The notes beneath the pieces are model-generated. The model was not told the origin of the DNA. It saw nothing but the letters and a program-made list of their open reading frames with translations, and ran no database searches. From Stieleria varia (GTDB lineage: Bacteria; Planctomycetota; Planctomycetia; Pirellulales; Pirellulaceae), in contig NZ_CP151726.1 in NCBI RefSeq assembly GCF_038443385.1, positions 7,936,001 through 8,000,000 on the forward strand: 64,000 nt of DNA, read 5' to 3'. Made by a program: the position numbers and the translations under genes. Position 1 is the first letter of the stretch; every line of letters begins with the position of its first letter. This document shows positions 48,867 to 56,783 of the stretch, piece after piece.

Positions 48867-49227
48867 GACCTAGCGATATCCCAGGTTCGGGTTGCCTGCG
48901 GGGTTCATTAGTGTGCGATTAGTGCGGATTAGTGTTCCCAAAAACTTGGCTGCGCTGAACACTAATATTCGCTAATCGAACACTAATCTCAATCACGATG
49001 GTGGCTTCGGTGCTGACCGGTCGCCTAACATGGTTTTGCCGCTAAGCCGCGGCTTCGCCGTTTGAGCGTCGTTCGGTTGGCAAACTTCAATCGCCTCGAT
49101 AACGTCGCTCGGATGGTCACGCCGCGGACGCCTCTTTTGGTTGTTCAAACCTCACGCTGTAGCTACAAACTATTGTCTTGCCACGTTTTCTCGCTTCGGT
49201 CACGAACGGCGTCGGCAAAACCTTCCG
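48861..49227 (+). other. Cassette 2, no gene, with inverted repeats
   Basis: About 160 bases between attC1 and attC2 with no reading frame worth calling. It carries ATTAGTGTTC (48928-48937) and its exact complement GAACACTAAT (48957-48966), with a second GAACACTAAT at 48978-48987 and partial copies upstream (CATTAGTGTGC, GATTAGTGCGG). It may encode a structured RNA, an operator or simply spacer. Gene-less cassettes with promoter activity are known from Vibrio integrons. Confidence 0.75.
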
Positions 49228-49233
49228 TTGTGC
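49023..49233 (+). repeat. attC2 (long form)
   Basis: A 211-bp attC. R'' GCCTAAC at 49023, R' GTTGTGC ending at 49233. L''/L' are GGTTTTGCCG / CGGCAAAACC, a compensatory change from the short form. Promoter: TTGTTC 49141-49146, 17 bp, TACAAA 49164-49169. Over 97% identical by eye to attC12. Confidence 0.9.
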
Positions 49234-49250
49234 GCACCTAGCGTTTCCCG

Positions 49251-49610
49251 ATGGCAGACAACCGCAAACCTCTGATGATTCCGCCCGCCGCTGAGGCAGA
49301 CGACAACGCTATCGAGATGGCACGCGCATGGATCGCTGAGGGTGGCCTACATTGCGTACTCAACGTCGGCCACTGGCACAAGAATTCTGAGACCAGCGAA
49401 CCTCATGCGTGGGGCATTATGCTGGCGGACATCGCGCAACACATCTCAAACGCGCTCGAAGACGTCGCGGGACTTGATCGCCGCGAGACGCTCAACTCGG
49501 TTGTCGAAGCCTTCAACACTGAAATCAAACACAAAACCTCGCAACATTCCGGACAATGGCCAACAATGGATGATCCTGCGACCGAATTCTGGGATGACAC
49601 CGACTCGTAG
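49251..49610 (+). CDS. Cassette 3: DUF5076-like protein
   Basis: A 119-residue soluble protein. It follows the DUF5076 pattern of a Pro-rich start (KPLMIPPAAEADDNAIEMARAWIAEGGLHC), a short strand with Trp, and EPHAWGIMLADIAQHISNALED. DUF5076 proteins have no known function and are common in proteobacterial genomes and in integron cassettes. ATG lies 20 bases after the core. Confidence 0.62.
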   Translation: MADNRKPLMIPPAAEADDNAIEMARAWIAEGGLHCVLNVGHWHKNSETSEPHAWGIMLADIAQHISNALEDVAGLDRRETLNSVVEAFNTEIKHKTSQHSGQWPTMDDPATEFWDDTDS

Positions 49611-49620
49611 GTTCCGGTGC

Positions 49621-49756
49621 GTACAACATGGTTTTTACGCTAGGCCTTCGGCACACCTTCCATGTTTGGCAACGCGGGCTGGCCTTGGTACAATTCTCGT
49701 AGTTCGGGCATCGCTCGCTTCGTTTAGGGCGGTGTCGTAAAAACCTTCCGTTGTAC
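49621..49756 (+). repeat. attC3
   Basis: R'' GTACAAC at 49621, R' GTTGTAC to 49756. Promoter: TTGGCA 49666-49671, 17 bp, TGG-TACAAT 49689-49694. Confidence 0.92.
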
Positions 49757-49766
49757 GCCGCAGCGT

Positions 49767-50159
49767 ATGAGCCATTCAACAATTCAAACCGACATCTTCT
49801 TCGCTGAGTTTGATGGCCGCCCGTACGCCTACGGATTATCCAGCGATGAAACACGTGCCACCGCGGAATCGTCGTTTCGATTTGGTGACCCATCCGACGA
49901 CTATGCCCTTGGAAACTCATGGGCTGTTTCGCCCGACGACTCCGGATGGCGTATTGTGCGCCGCACTTTTCCGGTCACGCATCTTGCGGTTGAATTCGTT
50001 GGTGAAATCGGCGTCACTAATCACGTTTCTTGGCAGTGCCCCGAATGCGGAGCGTGGTCATCCGAGGATGTCGAGCACGATGCAGTCGGGCCGTTGCTCG
50101 TACATTGTGGTTCTCGCCACCATGCCGACGACGGAATCTGGGTCATACTCAACTGGTGA
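49767..50159 (+). CDS. Cassette 4 protein with CPEC motif
   Basis: A 130-residue protein of unknown family. The C-terminal half has CPECGAWSSED followed by CGSRHH, which could be one zinc site; the N-terminal half looks beta-rich. ATG 11 bases after the core. No signal peptide or membrane helix. Confidence 0.7.
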   Translation: MSHSTIQTDIFFAEFDGRPYAYGLSSDETRATAESSFRFGDPSDDYALGNSWAVSPDDSGWRIVRRTFPVTHLAVEFVGEIGVTNHVSWQCPECGAWSSEDVEHDAVGPLLVHCGSRHHADDGIWVILNW

Positions 50160-50168
50160 TTCGGCGGC

Positions 50169-50304
50169 GTACAACATGGTTTTTACGCTAGGCCTTCGGC
50201 ACACCGCTGTCGTTTGTTCAAGCCTCCATCTACTGGTAGAATATCTGGTTGTTCAAACTTGAATGGCATTGCATCGGCGGTGTCGTAAAAACCTTCCGTT
50301 GTGG
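50169..50304 (+). repeat. attC4
   Basis: R'' GTACAAC at 50169, R' GTTGTGG to 50304. Promoter: TTGTTC 50214-50219, 17 bp, TGG-TAGAAT 50237-50242. The right half of the loop is diverged from the other sites. Confidence 0.9.
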
Positions 50305-50318
50305 GACGCTAGCTATTC

Positions 50319-50606
50319 GTGAGTGACATTTTCCCGCTACTTGAAGCCGTACACGACCGTGAATCATTTGTTGCTTTCGTCATGGCGCTTGCCGCCGAGC
50401 GTGAAGCTGCCGCCAAGATCGAAGCCGAGAATCCCACGCGATACATGGTGGACGGCGCGCACGGCTGGGCAAACGCCGACATCCCACAATTCCTCGAGGC
50501 TGCGTGCGACGTCTTCGCATCCATGCCGGGAGACGATGAGCCGGAACCAGAGCCAAGCTGGAAGCTTTTCGCCGAGTTCCTCTGGTGTGGCAAAATCATC
50601 GAATGA
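50319..50606 (+). CDS. Cassette 5: DUF7660-like small protein
   Basis: A 95-residue acidic protein. The order DRESFVAFVMALAAE, then GWANADIPQFLEAACDVF, then a Pro/Glu stretch and WKLFAEFLWCGKIIE fits small alpha-helical immunity-like proteins now grouped as DUF7660. GTG start at 50319, 15 bases after the core. Function unknown; the similarity is by memory of the pattern only. Confidence 0.6.
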   Translation: MSDIFPLLEAVHDRESFVAFVMALAAEREAAAKIEAENPTRYMVDGAHGWANADIPQFLEAACDVFASMPGDDEPEPEPSWKLFAEFLWCGKIIE

Positions 50607-50663
50607 TGCGCGGTCGACTTGCAGGTCTTCTCCGATGGAGAGCTTTCTGGTGCTTCCCGCGTC

Positions 50664-50800
50664 CCACAACATGGTTTTTACGCTAGGCCTTCGGCACACC
50701 TTCTGCGTTTGGCCACGCGGGCTGGCCTTGGTACAATTTCTCGTAGTTCAGGCATCGCTTGCTTCGTTTAGGGCGGTGTCGTAAAAACCTTCCGTTGTGC
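50664..50800 (+). repeat. attC5
   Basis: R'' CCACAAC at 50664, R' GTTGTGC to 50800. Promoter: TTGGCC 50709-50714, 17 bp, TGG-TACAAT 50732-50737. Confidence 0.92.
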
Positions 50801-50834
50801 GGCAACTCATTCGCGATTCTCGTACACTCTCCCC

Positions 50835-51122
50835 ATGCACGAGCACATCAACAAAACGACCGCACTTCAATTGATACTCGATCGGTGGTTGCCAGTTGCC
50901 GAATCGAGTTATGGCGTACCGTATACCGCTGAACCTGTATCGGTTGGCCGCGTAGAAATCGGCTGGCTCTTTGAATTTGCACCTACCCAACAGTTCAATG
51001 ATGCGGGGCGCAAACTGTATAATTTACAGCTTATCGTTGATGACCTCGAACGACGTGTTCACACGGTCGGTACGCCCGGCGTTCAGCGTGCAATAGACCG
51101 AATCAAACGTCAGCGCGAATAG
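50835..51122 (+). CDS. Cassette 6 protein, exact duplicate of cassette 1 protein
   Basis: Same 95-residue product as 48422-48709 with identical DNA. The identity covers the whole 479-bp cassette including its attC and stops at both cassette boundaries, as expected for excision and reinsertion of a replicated copy. Here, unlike cassette 1, an attC-borne promoter (50709-50737) lies upstream. Confidence 0.75.
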   Translation: MHEHINKTTALQLILDRWLPVAESSYGVPYTAEPVSVGRVEIGWLFEFAPTQQFNDAGRKLYNLQLIVDDLERRVHTVGTPGVQRAIDRIKRQRE

Positions 51123-51142
51123 CGCTGGCAGCGCCCGTTGCC

Positions 51143-51279
51143 GCACAACATGGTTTTTACGCTAGGCCTTCGGCACACCGCTGTCGTTTGTTCAAGCCGC
51201 CCTCTGCTGGTAGAATCTTTCGTAGTTCAGACATCGTGCGCTTCGTTTAGGGCGGTGTCGTAAAAACCTTCCGTTGTGC
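51143..51279 (+). repeat. attC6
   Basis: R'' GCACAAC at 51143, R' GTTGTGC to 51279. Promoter: TTGTTC 51188-51193, 17 bp, TGG-TAGAAT 51211-51216. Identical to attC1 up to the exchange point. Confidence 0.92.
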
Positions 51280-51293
51280 GGCAAAGACTAACG

Positions 51294-51665
51294 ATGAATT
51301 CCAACCGCATAACCACTGACACTTGGTCGAACGCAGCCTCCGAGCAGCTCTACACCAATCGCTGGCCGAATGAACCTGCCGTTGCCGCTCAGGCTGACAA
51401 TGGGGTCCAGTGCGGCGGCTGTTCGTTCTTTGCTCCATTCAACGCGGATTGGGGACTCTGTTGTCACGCCGATTCTCGCCACCACCTTGAAACGGTCTTC
51501 GAGCACTTCTCGTGCCCAGCAATGGTCAACGAACACTGGGGGCCACACAGCTTCACGACTGATACTGAATTCCAATGCCGGTGCGGCGGTCAATCGTCTG
51601 AGTACTGGGACAACCTCGTAAAAATCCTTGCGGAAACCGAAAAGCGTGGCAACACCGATTCGTAG
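51294..51665 (+). CDS. Cassette 7: Cys-rich protein, DUF3027-like
   Basis: A 123-residue soluble protein. The segment VQCGGCSFFAPFNADWGLCCHADSRHHLETVFEHFSCP has a paired-Cys layout like DUF3027 domains found in actinobacteria and in integron cassettes; a later CRCGG adds two more Cys. Probably a zinc-binding fold of unknown role. ATG 15 bases after the core. Confidence 0.6.
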   Translation: MNSNRITTDTWSNAASEQLYTNRWPNEPAVAAQADNGVQCGGCSFFAPFNADWGLCCHADSRHHLETVFEHFSCPAMVNEHWGPHSFTTDTEFQCRCGGQSSEYWDNLVKILAETEKRGNTDS

Positions 51666-51675
51666 CACATTTGCC

Positions 51676-51812
51676 GCACAACATGGTTTTTACGCTAGGC
51701 CTGCGGCACACCTTCCAACTTTGTCAACGCGGGCTGGCCTTGGTACAATCTTCCTTAGTTCAGGCGTCGCTCGCTTCGTTCAGGGCGGTGTCGTAAAAAC
51801 CTTCCGTTGTGG
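51676..51812 (+). repeat. attC7
   Basis: R'' GCACAAC at 51676, R' GTTGTGG to 51812. Promoter: TTGTCA 51721-51726, 17 bp, TGG-TACAAT 51744-51749. Confidence 0.92.
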
Positions 51813-52294
51813 GACGCTAGGTTTTCGGCTCCTCCGGCAAACGCGTTCTGTTGTTTCGGCTGTTAGTACCTTCGAGCGTTGGTTGGTGATTCGCCATGCA
51901 ATGGCGCGCGATCTTCGGCGGCGACCGTGGCGGACTGTTTCGTCGCTCAATCTTTTGTTGGCATCAACTCGTGTGCGTTTACCGTATCTCCGATGCCGCG
52001 ATCTGCATCGCCCGCCGTCGTAGCGCGGACTTCTTGTTCTGGACCTATCGCGATTCGGGAGTCTTTCGTGTATTTCGCGTCTTTCGTGGTTCCCCATGCT
52101 CGATTGCGCTGTCCTTGCAATTCCTCCGGGGTGGAGACCGTTTTGGCCCATCAACGCGTCCCACAACATGGTTTTTACGCTGAGGCCCTTCGGGCACACC
52201 TTGGCTCTTTGGCAACGGGCCATGGCCTTGGTACAATTTCACGTAATTCAGGCATCGTTCACTTCGTTCATGGCGGTGTCGTAAAAACCTTCCG
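51807..52294 (+). other. Cassette 8, no convincing gene
   Basis: About 350 bases between attC7 and attC8. The only plus-strand frame of note starts at 51896 and runs on into the attC without a stop of its own, and its protein is rich in Arg/Cys/Phe like a non-coding frame. The segment GTATTTCGCGTCTTTCGTGG near 52075 resembles common intergenic filler. I treat the cassette as gene-less or decayed. Confidence 0.55.
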
Positions 52295-52300
52295 TTGGGC
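52161..52300 (+). repeat. attC8
   Basis: R'' CCACAAC at 52161, R' GTTGGGC to 52300. Promoter: TTGGCA 52209-52214, 17 bp, TGG-TACAAT 52232-52237. Has a three-base longer upper stem (GAGGCCC-TTC-GGGC). Confidence 0.92.
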
Positions 52301-52308
52301 GACTCAGA

Positions 52309-52806
52309 GTGAATGACACCCCATACAACCGTGTCGCCAAGTTTACGTGTGTTATCAACGCAGAATCGGGCGTCGGCGTTGAATTCCTACCCGAGCTGGA
52401 GGCAACATTTGACTGCATCGTCTGCAAACGCACTCATCGTACTGTCGTCTTCCACCCCGATGAACGGTGGCCCAAATGCACTGGCCGTCAGAACTGCAAC
52501 GGTTTCTGTGGCGAACTCACGTCGTTTACGCAATCGTCCGATGGGGCGCGATCTGTCGCTGAATACGTCGTCCACTTCGCGTACTTGCCTTTCACTGACC
52601 TCAAGCGAAAACGTGATTCTACGGGCAATGTGCCGTGGGGCCGCCCGCACGTCCGTCTGACCTGTTCGTCGTGTGGTGAATCTCGTGACACATCAATCCA
52701 AACAAATATTGTGCGACCGTACACGAAGCACTGCGATTGTGGCGTGCCTCTTTTCACCGAGGTTGACGAAATGCCTTTGATCGAATCCTCCGCCACCAGC
52801 GCGTAG
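52309..52806 (+). CDS. Cassette 9: Cys-rich zinc-ribbon-like protein
   Basis: A 165-residue protein of unknown family. It carries CIVCKRTH, CTGRQNCNGFC, CSSCGE and CDCG, so two zinc-ribbon-like modules are likely. GTG start 9 bases after the core site. No membrane helix or signal peptide. Confidence 0.7.
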   Translation: MNDTPYNRVAKFTCVINAESGVGVEFLPELEATFDCIVCKRTHRTVVFHPDERWPKCTGRQNCNGFCGELTSFTQSSDGARSVAEYVVHFAYLPFTDLKRKRDSTGNVPWGRPHVRLTCSSCGESRDTSIQTNIVRPYTKHCDCGVPLFTEVDEMPLIESSATSA

Positions 52807-52810
52807 AGTC

Positions 52811-52950
52811 GCCCAACATGGTTTTTACGCTGAGGCCCTTCGGGCACACCTTCCAACTTTGTCAACGCGGTCTGGCCTTGGTACAATTTCTGGTAGTTCA
52901 GGCATCGCTCGCTTCGTTCAGGGCGGTGTCGTAAAAACCTTCCGTTAGGC
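52811..52950 (+). repeat. attC9
   Basis: R'' GCCCAAC at 52811, R' GTTAGGC to 52950. Promoter: TTGTCA 52859-52864, 17 bp, TGG-TACAAT 52882-52887. Confidence 0.92.
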
Positions 52951-52966
52951 GACCTAGTCTTCTCTG

Positions 52967-53377
52967 ATGGCAGACTTTGAAACAGTCCACACGATGACCG
53001 ACTACTACGATGGCCCGCGCGGTGGCGTTGCGGACTTTCGCGGAACGCCACACGTATACGAATCGGAATTCTCGGACACATTGGGCAACTATACCGATTC
53101 GTTCCGCCTCTCTCCAATTACAGACGACCTATTTCAGCTTGCCCTCGAAGATTGGGCTGTCTGGTTGCGATGGAACGCCGCATACAAACGTGGCGACACG
53201 CCACACGAAACACATCCAGCTTTGCCCGACGATCGCGCACGCCACGAAGAATTGCAACGACTTCTCAACGGCAAACTTGTAATCGACCCTGACAATTTCG
53301 TTGTCGCTACCGGCGAGTTTCGCTTCACCGAATCCCTAGATCAAGTGCGATGGTCGGTTGCTCCACCGGTCGCCTAA
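52967..53377 (+). CDS. Cassette 10 protein, conserved family of unknown function
   Basis: A 136-residue soluble protein. The start FETVHTMTDYYDGPRGGVADFRGTPHVYES and LALEDWAVWLRWNAAY...HPALPDDRARHEEL look like a family I have seen in many genomes without a function. Its stop codon TAA is formed by the R'' box of attC10, so gene and attC overlap. Confidence 0.72.
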   Translation: MADFETVHTMTDYYDGPRGGVADFRGTPHVYESEFSDTLGNYTDSFRLSPITDDLFQLALEDWAVWLRWNAAYKRGDTPHETHPALPDDRARHEELQRLLNGKLVIDPDNFVVATGEFRFTESLDQVRWSVAPPVA

Positions 53378-53579
53378 CATGGTTTTTACGCTAAGCCGCG
53401 GCTTCGTCCTTGGAGCATTGCTTGGTTTGCCTCGTCGTTCACTTCGATGACGCGTTTTGGTTTGCCACGCCGCGGACACCGCCTCAGTGGCAACCTGGCA
53501 ATCCTTTGGTAAACTGTTTGGTGTTGCGACGCTTTTTGACTTCGGAGAGAAGCGGTGTCGTAAAAACCTTCCGTTGGGC
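53372..53579 (+). repeat. attC10 (long form, diverged)
   Basis: A 208-bp site. R'' GCCTAAC at 53372, R' GTTGGGC to 53579. L''/L' are TTTTTACG/CGTAAAAA as in short sites but the loop is long and of its own sequence. Promoter: GTGGCA 53487-53492, 17 bp, TGG-TAAACT 53510-53515. Confidence 0.88.
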
Positions 53580-53585
53580 GACACA

Positions 53586-53933
53586 GTGCAACCACCAGCC
53601 TACGTTTCGCTGATCCACTCGGAATTCGTCCAGCTTGCAGGTGACGTCGGGTCCGATCTATTGGTGTTGGAAGAACTTGGAATGATTCGCTCTGGTTCTT
53701 GCTGGCAAATTCCATTTTCCCAATCCAACCCAAGTGCCTTTGAAGACCGAACGCTAATTGAACTTGTCTCCCAGCTTCGTTCGTTGGGCGTGAAGTTCGG
53801 TGAGGACTTCAAGCAGATGTGTGACCCTGCCACGTACATGCGTGAGCTTCGCTCGCGTAGCGCACTCGATGGCGGCTTTGACACAATCGCATTTCGTGGC
53901 CCACAAGATTGGATCATCACGACGGTGCCGTAA
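53586..53933 (+). CDS. Cassette 11 protein, unknown
   Basis: A 115-residue protein read from a GTG 13 bases after the core; the longer frame runs back through attC10 and is not plausible. Sequence is mixed alpha/beta (LIHSEFVQLAGDVGSDLLVLEELGMIRSG ... LVSQLRSLGVKFGEDFKQM). I do not recognise it. Confidence 0.65.
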   Translation: MQPPAYVSLIHSEFVQLAGDVGSDLLVLEELGMIRSGSCWQIPFSQSNPSAFEDRTLIELVSQLRSLGVKFGEDFKQMCDPATYMRELRSRSALDGGFDTIAFRGPQDWIITTVP

Positions 53934-53938
53934 GTGTC

Positions 53939-54074
53939 GCCCAACATGGTTTTTACGCTAGGCCTTCGGCACACCTTCGTTGGTAGGCAACGGGCGCTGG
54001 CATTGGTACAATTTCTGTTGATTCAAACTCCACCGCTTCGTTTGAGGCGGTGTCGTAAAAACCTTCCGTTGTGC
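53939..54074 (+). repeat. attC11
   Basis: R'' GCCCAAC at 53939, R' GTTGTGC to 54074. Promoter: TAGGCA 53984-53989, 17 bp, TGG-TACAAT 54007-54012. Same subtype as attC15 and attC24. Confidence 0.92.
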
Positions 54075-54085
54075 GGCAACAACCG

Positions 54086-54475
54086 ATGGAGAGATTCAAC
54101 TTTGCCACCGCTTGGATTTTCGCTTCGGTAACCGCCGATGGTGGCGTTGACCTTCCGTTGCTCATTGGCGCGGCCGACTCTCTCAATCACGCGATCCCAA
54201 CTGTTGGCGAAATAACTCGCTCGCTCAAGGCGTTGTATCGTTGCGGACTCGTGGACATCCTTGATGGTCGCATCTTACTGACTCCTCACGGTCGTACTGT
54301 TGCCGACGATGGCTTCGCGCGTCGCGGCGGGCGTTTCTCCATCCCCGACAACATGCGCAAATCGCTCGATGCGGCGAACCATCCTTCGGTCGACTCGGAA
54401 CCCGACCTCTCGTTCGTCACCGATGAAACTGTCTCGGCAGCGTTCCAAGAATACCGCAAGATGTTGGGGACCTGA
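54086..54475 (+). CDS. Cassette 12 protein, winged-helix-like
   Basis: A 129-residue protein. The segment LPLLIGAADSLNHAIPTVGEITRSLKALYRCGLVDILDGRILLTPHGRTV reads like a winged-helix domain (helix-turn-helix followed by a hairpin). A close relative, differing at about six residues, is in cassette 16, so the two are paralogous cassettes. Possible DNA-binding regulator; inference. Confidence 0.68.
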   Translation: MERFNFATAWIFASVTADGGVDLPLLIGAADSLNHAIPTVGEITRSLKALYRCGLVDILDGRILLTPHGRTVADDGFARRGGRFSIPDNMRKSLDAANHPSVDSEPDLSFVTDETVSAAFQEYRKMLGT

Positions 54476-54492
54476 CTGGCACTTCAGTTGCC

Positions 54493-54703
54493 GCACAACA
54501 TGGTTTTGCCGCTAAGCCGCGGCTTCGCCGTTTGAGCGTCGTTCGGTTGGCAAACTTCAATCGCCTCGATAACGTCGCTCGGATGGTCACGCCGCGGACG
54601 CCTCTTTTGGTTGTTCAAGCCTCACGCTGTAGCTACAATCTATTGTCTTGCCACGTTTTCTCGCTTCGGTCACGAACGGCGTCGGCAAAACCTTCCGTTG
54701 TAC
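54493..54703 (+). repeat. attC12 (long form)
   Basis: A 211-bp site almost identical to attC2. R'' GCACAAC at 54493, R' GTTGTAC to 54703. L''/L' GGTTTTGCCG/CGGCAAAACC. Promoter: TTGTTC 54611-54616, 17 bp, TACAAT 54634-54639. Confidence 0.9.
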
Positions 54704-54717
54704 GACTCAGCCGTAAG

Positions 54718-55005
54718 ATGAGTGACGCCCTTTCTGACCTTGAATCCCAATGGCGCGCGGCGGGACTGACCGTTCGGCTCAATCCCTCTGTTTACGGCGA
54801 TGGATTGCTCGCCTACGAATCTGTCGATGGCCCGCAGGGACTCACAATCTTGCACGATGCCGTGTTCATCTTCACCGAATCTGGCCGCTGGGGCGCGTGG
54901 TGGCCCGCTCGCAATCACGAGCGCCCTGATCCCCAATACGCTGCGTTCTCCGACGTAATTGCTGCCGTATCATCTGAGAATCAATGGTCAATCGCACTTC
55001 CTTGA
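54718..55005 (+). CDS. Cassette 13 protein, unknown
   Basis: A 95-residue soluble protein from ATG 54718, 21 bases after the core. It contains LTILHDAVFIFTESGRWGAWWPARNH and no metal motif or signal. I do not recognise the family. Confidence 0.65.
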   Translation: MSDALSDLESQWRAAGLTVRLNPSVYGDGLLAYESVDGPQGLTILHDAVFIFTESGRWGAWWPARNHERPDPQYAAFSDVIAAVSSENQWSIALP

Positions 55006-55008
55006 GTC

Positions 55009-55145
55009 GGACAACATGGTTTTTACGCTAGGCCTTCGGCACACCGCTGTCGTTTGTTCAAGCCGCCATACGTTGGTACAATTTCTGGTAGTTCAGACAT
55101 CGTCCGCTTCGTTTAGGGCGGTGTCGTAAAAACCTTCCGTTGTCC
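55009..55145 (+). repeat. attC13
   Basis: R'' GGACAAC at 55009, R' GTTGTCC to 55145. Promoter: TTGTTC 55054-55059, 17 bp, TGG-TACAAT 55077-55082. Confidence 0.92.
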
Positions 55146-55160
55146 GGACCAGAGCTTTAG

Positions 55161-55490
55161 ATGCGTGGCGATCTCCAGTGGCACAAGACCGAACTCGCCG
55201 CGCGTGAGGCTAATGGTCGTGGTGACCGCGAACTTGCGATTCAACTGATGGCACAGGCTGTCACTGAAGCCCGCGATCCATCACTTCCGTGGCATGAATT
55301 ACAATCCGCGCTCGCTGGCAGCGCACTTTTTCACGAACATGTAACGTTTGATTTTGCGCTTGCCATGGCGCACTACCGCGAATCGCACGAGATTCTGTCA
55401 TCAAATATCGGCGCTGACGCTCGTGAATCCGTGTCTTTCGCTGAGTGTATGGCGGAATGTGCCGCAAAACTCTTGGACGACTCTGATTGA
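55161..55490 (+). CDS. Cassette 14: TPR-like helical protein
   Basis: A 109-residue all-helical protein. AAREANGRGDRELAIQLMAQAVTEA and ALAMAHYRESHEILSSN look like two tetratricopeptide-type hairpins. Probably a small protein-binding module; partner unknown. Confidence 0.65.
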   Translation: MRGDLQWHKTELAAREANGRGDRELAIQLMAQAVTEARDPSLPWHELQSALAGSALFHEHVTFDFALAMAHYRESHEILSSNIGADARESVSFAECMAECAAKLLDDSD

Positions 55491-55514
55491 GACCGTTTCC
55501 TCGCTTCACTGGCC

Positions 55515-55651
55515 GGACAACATGGTTTTTACGCTAGGCCTTCGGCACACCTTCCATCTTTGTCAACGCGGGCTGGCATTGGTACCATTTCCCGTAGTTC
55601 AAACATCGCTCGCTTCGTTCAGGGCGGTGTCGTAAAAACCTTCCGTTGTCC
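55515..55651 (+). repeat. attC14
   Basis: R'' GGACAAC at 55515, R' GTTGTCC to 55651. Promoter: TTGTCA 55560-55565, 17 bp, TGG-TACCAT 55583-55588. Confidence 0.92.
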
Positions 55652-55667
55652 GCCCTAGGTCTTTCTG

Positions 55668-56066
55668 ATGACCAGCATACTTCATGTCTTCGCTGGCACA
55701 TTTCTATCCCGCAACGAAGCGTGCCTCTACACCGAGCCACAGTGGGAACCTGAGCCTAGCGACACCGTGAGCGACGACGAGTACGCCGCTTGGGAGAACC
55801 GCAACCCATCTTGGGGCTTTTGCGACGACCTCGGCGATGTTTACCTTGATTCGGACTTCATCGAAACTATCGACGGCGACGAACGCTACTCCTACCTTGC
55901 TTCTTACTTGGTCAATGGCTCCGACTTGGGGCGCGTTCGTGCCGCGAATCCTGATGCCAACACATTGCTTTTGGTCTTTCCAGACGCGTTTGGCGGTTTT
56001 GACTCTTCCCTCCGGTCAACGCCCAAGCTGACGTATTGTGGCGGGTTTGATTTTCGCTGGCCGTAA
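55668..56066 (+). CDS. Cassette 15: Imm22-like protein
   Basis: A 132-residue acidic protein. HVFAGTFLSRNEACLYTEPQW at the start, CDDLGDVYLDSDFIETID in the middle and NTLLLVFPDAF near the end follow the order seen in the Imm22 immunity family, which is common in polymorphic-toxin loci and integron cassettes. A toxin partner is not present. Assignment tentative. Confidence 0.6.
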   Translation: MTSILHVFAGTFLSRNEACLYTEPQWEPEPSDTVSDDEYAAWENRNPSWGFCDDLGDVYLDSDFIETIDGDERYSYLASYLVNGSDLGRVRAANPDANTLLLVFPDAFGGFDSSLRSTPKLTYCGGFDFRWP

Positions 56067-56081
56067 CGGTGATTCACGGGC

Positions 56082-56217
56082 GGACAACATGGTTTTTACG
56101 CTAGGCCTTCGGCACACCTTCGTTGGTAGGCAACGGGCGTTGGTATTGGTACAATTTCTCGTGATTCAAACTCCACCGCTTCGGTAACGGCGGTGTCGTA
56201 AAAACCTTCCGTTGTGC
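56082..56217 (+). repeat. attC15
   Basis: R'' GGACAAC at 56082, R' GTTGTGC to 56217. Promoter: TAGGCA 56127-56132, 17 bp, TGG-TACAAT 56150-56155. Confidence 0.92.
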
Positions 56218-56228
56218 GGCAACAACCG

Positions 56229-56618
56229 ATGGAGAGATTCAACTTTGCCACCGCTTGGATTTTCGCTTCGGTAACCGCCGATGGTGGCGTTGACCTTCCG
56301 TTGCTCATTGGCGCGGCCGACTCTCTCAATCACGCGATCCCAACTGTTGGCGAAATAACTCGCTCGCTCAAGGCGTTGTATCGTTGCGGACTCGTGGACA
56401 TCCGTGATGGTCGCATCCTGCTCACTCCTCACGGTCGCGCTGTTGCCGACGATGGATTCACGCGTCGCGGCGGGCGTTTCTCTATCCCCGACAACATGCG
56501 CAAATCGCTCGATGCGGCGAACCATCCATCGGTCGACTCGGAACTTGACCTTTCGTTCGTCACCGATGAAACCGTGTCGGCAGCATTCGAAGAATACCAC
56601 AAGATGTTGGGAACCTGA
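56229..56618 (+). CDS. Cassette 16 protein, near-duplicate of cassette 12
   Basis: A 129-residue winged-helix-like protein differing from 54086-54475 at about six positions (for example IRDG for ILDG and FEEYHK for FQEYRK). The gene copies match closely but the attC sites behind them do not: this one is followed by a short-form attC, cassette 12 by a long-form one. The attC before each copy (11 and 15) is again of one subtype. Confidence 0.7.
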   Translation: MERFNFATAWIFASVTADGGVDLPLLIGAADSLNHAIPTVGEITRSLKALYRCGLVDIRDGRILLTPHGRAVADDGFTRRGGRFSIPDNMRKSLDAANHPSVDSELDLSFVTDETVSAAFEEYHKMLGT

Positions 56619-56635
56619 TTGGCACTTCAGCTGCC

Positions 56636-56772
56636 GCACAACATGGTTTTTACGCTAGGCCTTCGGCACACCTTCCCTGTTTGGCGACGCGGGCTGGCCT
56701 TGGTACAGTTTCTCGTAGTTCAGGCATCGTTCGCTTCGTTCAGGGCGGTGTCGCAAAAACCTTCCGTTGTAC
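56636..56772 (+). repeat. attC16
   Basis: R'' GCACAAC at 56636, R' GTTGTAC to 56772. L' has one change (GTCGCAAAAACC). Promoter: TTGGCG 56681-56686, 17 bp, TGG-TACAGT 56704-56709. Confidence 0.9.
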
Positions 56773-56783
56773 GCCTCAGCAAA

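Noticed and set aside
51896..52183. 95-codon frame in cassette 8
   Set aside because: It lacks its own stop before the attC, is rich in Arg, Cys and Phe and resembles no protein; called gene-less instead.
53457..53585. Upstream part of a long frame through attC10 into cassette 11
   Set aside because: It would make the attC coding and its protein reads like translated repeat; the start was placed at GTG 53586.
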